Shown: piece by piece, positions 1 through 6,863 of the stretch
Position numbering within the stretch: position 1 is the stretch's first letter
How the letters are laid out: each line of letters starts with the position of its first letter
The notes under the pieces: generated by a model
Told to the model about the DNA's origin: nothing
Databases searched by the model: none
Seen by the model: only the letters and a program-made list of their open reading frames with translations
Program-made: the position numbers and the translations under genes
DNA from: Stephanodiscus triporus
Taxonomy: Eukaryota; Bacillariophyta; Thalassiosirophyceae; Thalassiosirales; Thalassiosiraceae
DNA: 10,676 nucleotides
NCBI GenBank assembly: GCA_036939755.1
Contig: JALLAZ010001363.1
Coordinates: 1 to 10,676, forward strand
Direction: 5' to 3'

Positions 1-294
1 CGCGGACTCGGCCATTCTCGTGGGACTCGTACAAATCAGAGATGTGCTCGTGTATTTCATCCAAAAACTCCCCAGCCTCTTGTCCAGACAAAAACACCCT
101 TCCTCCTCCAGCTCCGTCAAATAAGAAGCAGCTCTATTTAGCAGGATTTGACATGCACAACGTCCAGTAACTAACTTGACATCCCTGGAGTCAAGTTTGC
201 TCAAAGCTTCTTCTGCCAATCGAATTTGCTTGTCACTCTTTGTGCTAGGTTGGCCTCTTTCTCTTTTGATTCGGAGGATCTGAATCATTTGTAG
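1..294 (-). pseudogene. Partial, apparently frameshifted coding remnant
   Basis: Reading leftward, one minus frame is open from 294 to the window edge; a stop lies just upstream at 295-297. It gives a helical-looking stretch with AEEALSKLDSRDVKLVTGR followed by LLNRAASYLTELEEE. Past about position 90 that frame loses its protein-like character, while the neighbouring frame becomes convincing (FLSGQEAGEFLDEIHEHISD). The amphipathic pattern (arm, LNR, Y, L, EEG, then an acidic helix) recalls the cytosolic tail of CPA1-type cation/proton antiporters, but that is recollection and inference. It could be a decayed copy, the last exon of a gene running off the left edge with a sequencing error, or two exons. 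An AG at 278-279 (minus strand) could be a splice acceptor. The family call is weak; the frameshift is a direct reading. Confidence 0.35.
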
Positions 295-930
295 TTAATT
301 CCTACATGGAGTTCTTTTTCCACCGACTTCATGCACAAATCAATTTTTGCGTGCGGTCAGTTCTCTTTTCTAGGCTTTTTTGAGACAAAACGCAAAAACT
401 GACCAGACAGCTGAAGTGCGAATGTCAAATCACCCGTGTGGTCAGTCGGCTGTGCGGTCAGAAAACAGGCCCATAAAAACTGTCCAATAAGGTTCGGGAA
501 GGCGGGAACGGAGTATCGGAGCAGCGGGGTCACGCATCGACACCAATAAATCCTTTTGCTTCCGCAACCAAGCAAACAGGACGAAGGCACCCAGGCAATG
601 AGCTCACTTCTACTAGATTTGTTGAAGTGAATCGCGTTGCCACCGCCACCGCCTCCGCCGTCGACTGTTTGTCGGAAGGGATTGGGGGGGGTCAAAAGGC
701 ACCTTCACGGCAGTCTAATTAACCGACACAGGGCCGACATTCCCCTCCAAATTTTCTTCCACCCACCTTGCCCGGAAAATTTAGTTTGGATCATGCCTTT
801 GGCTCTCCTTACTAATGGGTTTTCGCCCTTATTGGCACGTTATTCTGTAATTTGGGGTTTTTCTCATTGTTTATGATTCATCTTTGGGCAAGTTGACCTC
901 TGAAGTAGGCTTCGTCCCCTAGGCCGTGTC
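295..930. other. Intergenic stretch without a convincing gene
   Basis: Open frames here are short, proline- or glycine-rich and lack recognisable motifs. Small-scale structure is present. GGTCAG/CTGACC hexamers cluster at 355-460, including gtgcggtcag twice (351-360 and 452-461), a one-base variant at 436-445 and the inverted form at 399-404. AAATTTTC at 749-756 faces GAAAATTT at 775-782. CCAAT-like sequences occur near 483 and 542. No tRNA, rRNA or mobile-element coding is seen. Confidence 0.6.
501..508 (+). promoter_or_regulatory. E2F-like site, distal
   Basis: GGCGGGAA matches the consensus core of E2F/DP binding sites. A second copy with matching flanks (AGGCGGGAACG in both) sits at 937-944. 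Both lie upstream of the kinase gene. Function is inferred from the motif alone, and an 8-mer can occur by chance. Confidence 0.25.
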
Positions 931-936
931 ATTAAA

Positions 937-944
937 GGCGGGAA
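937..944 (+). promoter_or_regulatory. E2F-like site, proximal
   Basis: Second GGCGGGAA, about 340 bases before the kinase start codon. It shares an 11-base context with the copy at 501-508 and lies 18 bases from a TGACGT motif, which makes it the better of the two candidates. Confidence 0.3.
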
Positions 945-961
945 CGTGCTGTGTGGTGTGG

Positions 962-967
962 TGACGT
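962..967 (+). promoter_or_regulatory. TGACGT bZIP-type motif
   Basis: TGACGT (in TGACGTGG) is the core bound by many bZIP factors, including the stramenopile aureochrome light-sensing bZIPs. It sits about 315 bases before the start of a predicted plastid protein gene, where light control would make sense. A CT-rich tract at about 1003-1050 follows and may mark the transcription start. The motif is seen; its role is inferred. Confidence 0.3.
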
Positions 968-980
968 GGCGAGAAAAGAA

Positions 981-990
981 GAAAATTTTC
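981..990. repeat. 10-bp palindrome GAAAATTTTC
   Basis: A perfect palindrome. Its halves also occur at 749-756 (AAATTTTC) and 775-782 (GAAAATTT) in the same upstream region. It could be a factor site or simple AT-rich sequence. Confidence 0.35.
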
Positions 991-1158
991 CCAACCCCCG
1001 CCCTCTCTCTCTAGCAAACACCGAACTCTCTCTCCTGCCTCTCTCTGCCTCAGCAGGAACCACCAGCTGCGCTTGTGTCCGTCATCGTCGTCTCATCATC
1101 GGCATGTATGGGTGATGAGTGAGATGAGGTCGTCGCCGGATTATAATTAATTGCGTGG

Positions 1159-1284
1159 ATGGAGCGTGCAAGCGTTTTTGCCTCCATGTATTATCACACA
1201 ATTCTTTCCAATCCAACAACGACGACCCAACACACTGAAAGAAAAATAATACAACAACAAATACAACAACAACAACAACAATGA
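1159..1284 (+). CDS. Upstream ORF overlapping the kinase start codon
   Basis: A 41-codon frame opens at ATG 1159 and ends with TGA at 1282-1284, so its stop overlaps the kinase ATG as ATGA. Its last codons read through the CAA repeat as glutamines. Smaller upstream ATGs at 1104, 1108 and 1114 open very short frames that also close before the kinase start. If the mRNA begins upstream of 1159, ribosomes would meet this frame first and the kinase would depend on leaky scanning or on termination-reinitiation at ATGA. If transcription starts later, or a leader intron removes this part, it is only leader sequence. The peptide has no family resemblance. Confidence 0.35.
   Translation: MERASVFASMYYHTILSNPTTTTQHTERKIIQQQIQQQQQQ
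1252..1281 (+). repeat. CAA-repeat leader abutting the start codon
   Basis: Three CAA triplets, one ATA and six CAA triplets run directly into the ATG, the last base of the repeat being the A of ATG. Unstructured CAA-rich leaders are known to favour ribosome scanning and translation (for example in plant reporter leaders). The same triplets end the upstream ORF as glutamine codons. Confidence 0.7.
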
Positions 1285-4200
1285 AAAAACACCCCCCTCC
1301 CACCTCCTCCGCGAGCATCCTCGCCATCGCGACATTCGCGCTCGCCGGACGTCCCTCGGATCGCGCCGCCTCCGCCTTCCGCGCGCCCGTCGGTCGTCGT
1401 TGTCATCGACCGACGATTGCCACGACTGCTGCGACGGCCGCCGCGACCGTCCCGGCCACGACGGGCCTGTACGCCTTCCCCCTCCCGACGGCGTGGACGG
1501 ACGCGGCGGCGTCATCGTTCGACCTCGGCGTCGGCGTCGGCGACGAATTCGCGAATTCGTTATCGGCCTTCGTATCCTCCCATTCCCGCGCCCTCGTCAC
1601 CCCGTCGCAGCTCGTCGACGCGTCGCGCGATCTGCTGTCGCCGTCGGCCGCGACCAACCCTTTCCTGACCCCGTGGCACGTCGCGGCGATATGCCTCTTC
1701 TCGTCCGGCGCGCTCCTGTCGGCATTCCTCGACTCGTCGGACGATTATTCCGACGCCCCCTACGAGGGGGGGGGGGACTCGTACGACCCGTGCGCCGCGT
1801 CCGAGTTCTACGCCCGTCGTCCGCTCATGGTCATCAAGCGGGTGCTGCGCCTCGCGTCGCTCACGTTCGCGTTCAACGCCGGGATACTCTTCGATTGGCT
1901 GATCCTCGGCAAGTTGTTCAAGGACGAGTCGTACGCGGCATTGCGGACGAACGAGCCGCGTAGAGCTAGGGAGGCATTGGCGCTGTGCACGCAGCTCGGA
2001 CCGACGTTCATCAAGCTCGGGCAGGCGCTGTCGATACGCACCGACATCGTCCCGGAGGCGTACGCGCTCGAATTGAGGAAGTTGCAGGACGCCGTTCCAC
2101 CGTTCGACAGCGACGAGGCGCGGGAGGTGCTCAGGCGCGAGCTGGGATTACGGGACGGAGACGGACTCGGGTCGGTGTTCGAGTATCTCTCGGACGTGCC
2201 GGTCGCGAGCGCGAGCATCGGGCAGGTGTACCGCGGCAGGCTCCGCGATGCCGGTACGGACGTGGCCGTGAAGGTCCAGCGTCCTGGCATACTCGGGGAG
2301 ATCGCGCTCGACCTGCACGTTCTTCGACTGCTCACGCCGTTCCAGACGAGGATGCAGAACGCGATCAACGGACGATCGACGGACGACGGCGATATCGAGC
2401 AGGGGATATCGTTGGTCGACGAGTGGGGACGAGGATTCGTCGCCGAGACGGACTACCGTCTCGAGGCTAGGAATACCATCCAGTTCGAGAATGCCATGAG
2501 GAAGCGCGGACTCGACGCGGTGTGCGCACCGGCGGTGGTGGAGGGTCTGGTGCGGGACAAGGTCCTGGTGACGGAATGGGTCGAGGGCACGAGGTTGGAC
2601 AGGGACGCGAGTCCGGACGTGCCACGACTTTGCGGGGTGGCGATCAACGCGTATTTGACGATGCTTTTGGATACGGGTGAGAGGAAGGGGCGTGTGGGTG
2701 TCCCTCCCTTGTCGTTAACGACTTTCGTGCTCATCCGATGGATAATTTTTTTCGCGTTTTGGGGGACTCTCGCCCTTTCTTCATACAGGAGTGCTCCATT
2801 GCGATCCACATCCGGGTGAGGGAATCGTTGGAACATTTTGTTCATCGTTTTTTCGTGTCCGATTCCCGTATGATACTCACGAAATATTATCTACGGCGTT
2901 TGATGTTTTACATGTACAGGCAATCTACTACGAACGACGGATGGTAAGCAACCACAGTTGTCCAATGCGCCTTTACGTATTCGTGATAATGTCAATGTTC
3001 CATACTAGCAGACGAGTTGACCATTGCTGTCGTCGATGCCTTACTATTTTCATTTTGCAGGCAAGCTCTGCATTCTCGACTGGGGAATGACCCTCGCCGT
3101 CCCAGACGATCTTCAGTATGCCTTGCTGGAGTTCATCGCGCATATAAATTCGGAGGACTACGATTCCATACCCCAGGACTTCATTAACCTCGGTTTCAGT
3201 CCGGCGAACGTCAGCCTCGAACGACTTCAAAGCAGTGGGATCACCGAAGGCCTGTCCTTCGCATTTCGTCAGCTCAGCAAGGGAGGGGGGCCGAAGAAGA
3301 TGCAGGTGAGCACGACCCTAGCCGTCCCTGATGTTTGCTTGCTTCGGTAGATTTATTCCTTCCACTCAATCTTGGGCGCGCTTTTCGTCTATTTTTCTCA
3401 GGAAAGAGTGAAGGAGGAATTCAAAGAAAGGTACGGATCCGACCTATCGGACATGGAGCTACGCGATGCCGCTCGCGCCGAAATGCTCACGCGGATGGAG
3501 GAACAACTCGCCTCGGAGGGCGTGGACGTCAAAGGCGTGACGAACGTGATGGAAGAAATGTCGAGGAGGAACCGCGAGCTCTTCGCGTTGCCCCCCTATG
3601 TGCTCTACGTCGCTCGTGCATTCTCGACTTTGGAGGGGATCGGCTTGAGCATCGACGAGAATTACGCCATCGTGAGAGAGTGCTATCCGTACCTCGCTCG
3701 AAGGTTGTTCACGGACAAGAGTCCGAGGGCGAAATCCGCCCTCAGGGGAATGCTTGGTCTGACGGACTCGGATCTGATCATGCAACCGTCTTCTGGTGTC
3801 TCTACCGGCCTTGCCGCCGTCAAGGCCGGCGTCAGTGATGCCAAGGCAACGAGGGCCAGTACGCTTTCGCCGAAGAAATTGATCGAGATGACGGACAACT
3901 TCGCGTCCTACACGGCCGCCACGGCTACCGTCGACCGCGATGGAATCGGTCGGACCGCCGCTGCGAAGGAATTCGCAAAGCTGCTTTTGGACAAGGAAGG
4001 ATCCACATTGCAAGAAATCCTGGTCGAGGAGGCGGCCAAGTTGGGCGACGCCGCCACCAGATCCTTGCTACGGCAGATATTAGTGGAGAGCGCCCTAGCG
4101 AAGATTGTTAGCAGCTCTCTGCGGGCTCCAAAGGATGCCTTGGATCGTTCTGAGCAGCTCGCATCTCTCCTCCCCGAGAATATCAAAAGAGCCATGATTT

Positions 4201-4622
4201 ATTCGCCAGCCGATCTCCCGAAGCTCGTTGACGATCTCTTGTTCCTGTCATTGGAAGATGAGAGAATACTCTCCACGGCAAGCGAATTGCAGGAAGTGTT
4301 GGGGGGAAGACTAGAGAACAGCCGCCTGAGGGGTGCACTCGCTGACAATTTAAGCGACGGAGCATCCATCATACCGTCGATGCCAGACCTTACGCCCGGT
4401 TTGCGCAGTTTAGTAGACAATGCAGAAACTAGAGAGTTCGTCATTGAACAATTGTCAAATGTGCCGTCATTGGGACGGAGGTTTGGCGCTGGGCTATTCC
4501 GCAGGGCAGCCTATCGAGCGATGAACTCGCCAATACTCCCCGAGGGGACGCGGAGGCAACTTTCGGATGTGAATAATCGTGTAGCAGATGTCATCGATGC
4601 TCGCGACGAAAGAATAGAATAA
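1281..4622 (+). CDS. Plastid ABC1/UbiB-family atypical kinase
   Basis: Five exons: 1281-2676, 2789-2815, 2920-2943, 3061-3305 and 3402-4622, giving 970 residues in one frame. Residues 1-33 form a signal peptide ending at an ASAF junction (A30-S31-A32-F33), followed by an R/T/S-rich transit region, which is the diatom plastid import signal. The kinase-like core shows KLGQ (245-248), an ASAS loop (309-312) before GQVYRG, VAVK with K331, E-T-D-Y-R-L-E-A-R-N (389-398), H-C-D-P-H-P-G-N (469-476) and the DFG counterpart D489-W-G. LPPY (627-630), LEGIGL and YPYL (659-662) match the C-terminal part of plastid ABC1 kinases. About 290 further residues, helical and without a recognised domain, follow. 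Plastid relatives act in plastoglobules or envelopes on prenylquinone and lipid metabolism; the substrate here is unknown. Segments near 132-150 and 200-215 are hydrophobic. The exon model is supported by intact motifs across every junction. Confidence 0.92.
2677..2788 (+). other. Intron 1 of the kinase gene
   Basis: Runs GTGAGA...ACAG, 112 nt, phase 1. Its removal joins MLLDT-G to VLHCDPHPG. Reading through it instead gives a frame that drifts into unrelated sequence and stops at 2819. Confidence 0.93.
2789..2815 (+). other. Microexon 2 (27 nt) of the kinase gene
   Basis: Encodes the end of G466 and V-L-H-C-D-P-H-P, plus the first base of G475. It holds the catalytic-loop Asp (D471) of the ABC1 family. 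Splice signals flank it on both sides (ACAG before, GTGAGG after). Confidence 0.92.
2816..2919 (+). other. Intron 2 of the kinase gene
   Basis: Runs GTGAGG...ACAG, 104 nt, phase 1. It splits the codon of the glycine in DPHPGN. Confidence 0.9.
2920..2943 (+). other. Microexon 3 (24 nt) of the kinase gene
   Basis: Encodes N-L-L-R-T-T-D between split glycine codons 475 and 483. It supplies N476, the metal-binding Asn of the family, and the short linker to KLCILDWG. Splicing exon 2 directly to exon 4 would stay in frame but lose these eight residues, so the motif itself shows that the exon is needed. Confidence 0.9.
2944..3060 (+). other. Intron 3 of the kinase gene
   Basis: Runs GTAAGC...GCAG, 117 nt, phase 1, with a pyrimidine-rich end. 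It joins D482-G to KLCILDWG. Confidence 0.93.
3306..3401 (+). other. Intron 4 of the kinase gene
   Basis: Runs GTGAGC...TCAG, 96 nt, phase 0. It joins GGGPKKMQ to ERVKEEF. A stop in the read-through frame (3348-3350) confirms it must be removed. Confidence 0.93.
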
Positions 4623-4780
4623 ATCACAATAATGTAGTAAATATTACATCATCTCGCCACTCTGGTTGAGGAAGTTCATGGCAGAAGTCCATTAATACTG
4701 TCAATGGAAAGAAGTTCGACATCTATTCTGTATGTACTTATGTATGTTCTTGTGAAATTTTCAGGATATACCCTTTTGCA

Positions 4781-4786
4781 CACGTG
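4781..4786. promoter_or_regulatory. CACGTG E-box/G-box
   Basis: CACGTG, extended as ACACGTGT, sits 60 bases before the zinc-protein ATG in the short gap (4623-4845) after the kinase gene. bHLH and bZIP factors bind this hexamer. No TATA box is evident beside it. The rest of the gap holds the kinase 3' end and an imperfect AT-rich hairpin near 4631-4650. Confidence 0.3.
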
Positions 4787-4845
4787 TTCGTTCAGGCAGG
4801 TCTGCCATCTACTCTATCTCATAATTCGTACCGAGCGTGGTTGCC

Positions 4846-6789
4846 ATGGAACCGGAACCGAACACCCGCGCAAAGGTGAGGGAATGCAGCCATGAGGGGT
4901 GCAACGACGTTGTTGTGCAGGGAGGACTTTGTCTTTTCCATGCCGCGACGAAGGTGAAACGATGCAGCTACGAGGGGTGCACCAAATTGTTATCTTTCGA
5001 AAGGAATGGACTTTGCAAAAGGCATGCTGCTCTGATGAAACGGACATGCTGCAGCCATAGGGGATGCACCAACTGGGCGGTTCGGGGAGGAGTTTGCCAA
5101 AGGCATGGCGCAGTGGTGAAGGTGAAACGCTGCAGCCGCGAAGGATGCGCCAAGGGAGCCAGTAAGGGAGGAGTTTGTTGGAGGCATGGCGCTAAGAGGA
5201 AAAGCTGCAGCCACGAGGGATGCACAAATTATTCCCAAAAGGGAGGACTTTGTAAGAGGCATTGGGCAAAGTCTCACGCCTCCTCCCCCCCCGGCGAAGT
5301 GGAACGGTCTCGCGAAGTTGCCCTGTGTGAATACGTTTGTGACACGGATGTCGGCGCGGGAGCGAAGGACCAGGATATGGACGCCAATCGTCGGTTGAAC
5401 ACACCGTTCAATGATCAAAACAACGTCTTGGGCTCCTTCTGGTGCAATAATCATGGAGAGACAGAGCGGAATGAGGAGGATGAGGAGGATGAGGAGGATG
5501 AGGAGGATGAGGAGGATGATGATGAGGAGGAGGTGGAGGAGGTGGTGAAGGTGGAGGAGCTGGAGGAGGGGGAGGAGGAGGACGACGACGACGAGGAGGA
5601 AATTGAGGATGAGGAGATGAAAAAGGAGGAAGATGATGATGGATATTCCATGGACTTGGATCGATCCCTTAGTTTGGGGGGCGGGGCCAACGACCTCAAC
5701 AACGCGATGTGTGATGAAGACAAGGACGAAGACTTTGATCGTCCATCAGTCACATTGTTAAATATTCGGGGTGACTCGTGCTCGGCCGAGTACGGCAACC
5801 ACAGGGACAAAGAGGGGGAGGTGGATGAGGATGAGGAGGAGGAGGACGAGGAAGATCGCGGGTCTGACATCCTCCTTGACTCAATGTGTCTGATCGACGG
5901 GGAGAGGGGAGGAGGGGGACATGAGGGGTCCGAGGAAGGTGTGACATTATTCGACGAAGGCCGTGGTTATGTTGAAAACGCTGCAGATGACGAATATGAC
6001 AACGACTTGAGTTCGGATTCGCCCGTCTATTCCCCTTCGCATAGTCTGGATGATGAATCGCGAGATGGTGACGGCGATCCAGCCAGCGACCAGGTAATGC
6101 ACACCGAAAATGCGATCGATTCTGCTAACGCCGAGGCCCAGGGGGCGGTGAATGTACCCATGGGGGCGAAAGAGCTCCTTCCCCTTTGGAATCGAGTAAC
6201 GGAAAAGCTAACACGCGCGAAGTGCAGGTACGATCAGAAATTCTACGGCCACGTGAAGCATTATTTGTCAAGACTATCGAAGCATGCATTGTCCTCGGAC
6301 GTACAAAAGATAGAGGAGTTGTTGAATGACTTCGAAACGACGATGAAGGAATTGGATGACAGAGGCAACGATTTGGACGCCATTTGTAACTACGAAGGCT
6401 GGATTGAGTACATCATCGAAGAAGTCAAAAAATGCCTATCACCTACTCCTTTCCACATGGCACAACATGCTAAGAATCTAATCGTAGGGGTGAAGGAGCT
6501 ACGTCCTTTGTGGAATCAAATCAGAGGGAAGCTAGCAGATGCTGTGTGCCAATATGAACGGGTATTTTACAGCCATCTGAAATGGTATCTTTCCAGACAA
6601 TCGAAGCAAAATCATGGCCGTGTGCCGCTTTCCGAGTTGGACAGGATCAATGAATGTCTGGATGAGTTTGAAACTACGCTGAAGTGGTTAAATGACAGAA
6701 AGAACGATTACGACGACTTGCGATTCTACGAAAATCTGATAAAGAATGTCATCGAAACTTGCAAGGGACAGCTTTCCCTTGTCGAGTAG
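4846..6789 (+). CDS. Five-module C-x4-C zinc protein, acidic, duplicated C-terminus
   Basis: A single exon of 647 residues. I start at ATG 4846 (GCCATGG, strong eukaryotic context); the frame is also open back to a GTG at 4837, an unlikely start in a nuclear gene, with an in-frame stop at 4822-4824. Five modules of C-x4-C-x9(11)-C-x2-H occupy residues 14-139 (first set C14, C19, C29, H32; last C121, C126, C136, H139), each with the look CSxEGC...GGxCxRH. Such modules occur in arrays in stramenopile proteins and in WRKY19-like plant proteins and probably bind zinc. Residues 209-265 and about 323-339 are almost wholly acidic. Two related helical modules of about 95 residues follow (439-532 and 547-644), each opening with KEL-x-PLWN and holding FETT near the middle. 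I recognise no family for them. A nuclear or chromatin role is inferred from the zinc modules and acidic tracts. Confidence 0.85.
   Translation: MEPEPNTRAKVRECSHEGCNDVVVQGGLCLFHAATKVKRCSYEGCTKLLSFERNGLCKRHAALMKRTCCSHRGCTNWAVRGGVCQRHGAVVKVKRCSREGCAKGASKGGVCWRHGAKRKSCSHEGCTNYSQKGGLCKRHWAKSHASSPPGEVERSREVALCEYVCDTDVGAGAKDQDMDANRRLNTPFNDQNNVLGSFWCNNHGETERNEEDEEDEEDEEDEEDDDEEEVEEVVKVEELEEGEEEDDDDEEEIEDEEMKKEEDDDGYSMDLDRSLSLGGGANDLNNAMCDEDKDEDFDRPSVTLLNIRGDSCSAEYGNHRDKEGEVDEDEEEEDEEDRGSDILLDSMCLIDGERGGGGHEGSEEGVTLFDEGRGYVENAADDEYDNDLSSDSPVYSPSHSLDDESRDGDGDPASDQVMHTENAIDSANAEAQGAVNVPMGAKELLPLWNRVTEKLTRAKCRYDQKFYGHVKHYLSRLSKHALSSDVQKIEELLNDFETTMKELDDRGNDLDAICNYEGWIEYIIEEVKKCLSPTPFHMAQHAKNLIVGVKELRPLWNQIRGKLADAVCQYERVFYSHLKWYLSRQSKQNHGRVPLSELDRINECLDEFETTLKWLNDRKNDYDDLRFYENLIKNVIETCKGQLSLVE
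4876..5253 (+). repeat. Tandem zinc-module array, five copies
   Basis: The five modules repeat about every 78-87 bases, with basic linkers (VKR, MKRT, VKVKR, KRK). Copy 2 has two extra residues between the second and third ligands (x11 rather than x9). All twenty predicted ligands are present, so none of the copies looks decayed. Confidence 0.88.
5473..5517 (+). repeat. GAGGAGGAT minisatellite in coding sequence
   Basis: Five perfect copies of the nonamer GAGGAGGAT encode (EED)5, continuing into impure GAG/GAT/GGA sequence to about 5640. A nonamer unit changes copy number without shifting the frame, so length variation between strains is likely. Confidence 0.95.
6151..6783 (+). repeat. Duplicated ~95-residue helical module
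   Basis: The two copies start 108 residues apart. By hand alignment about half the positions are identical, including KEL, PLWN, FY-x-H-x-K-x-YLSR, FETT, NDxD and YE. Copy 2 carries a three-residue insertion after SKQ. At the DNA level they have diverged, so the duplication is old. No stop or frameshift interrupts either copy. Confidence 0.85.
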
Positions 6790-6863
6790 CAAAATGTGGC
6801 GCTGGTGGATCTTGTATTTTATGTTCATCAGAACGAGAGCTACCCGTCTCAAATCCATTAGAA

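Noticed and set aside
637..876. 79-codon plus frame starting with polyproline
   Set aside because: Low complexity, no motif and no supporting context.
1147..1515. Long minus-strand open frames over kinase exon 1
   Set aside because: Arginine- and low-complexity-rich shadows of a GC-rich coding exon; the plus strand has a continuous family match.
1808..2368. 186-codon minus-strand frame
   Set aside because: Lies antisense to the kinase motifs KLGQ and VAVK, and its serine-rich product follows from codon bias.
3335..3838. 167-codon plus frame overlapping kinase exon 5
   Set aside because: Out of frame with the conserved LPPY and YPYL blocks; arginine-rich shadow.
4837..4845. GTG start nine bases before the zinc-protein ATG
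   Set aside because: Nuclear genes rarely start at GTG, and the ATG at 4846 has a strong GCCATGG context.
5451..5870. Polyserine minus-strand frame
   Set aside because: Antisense of the GAG/GAT acidic repeat; a composition artefact.
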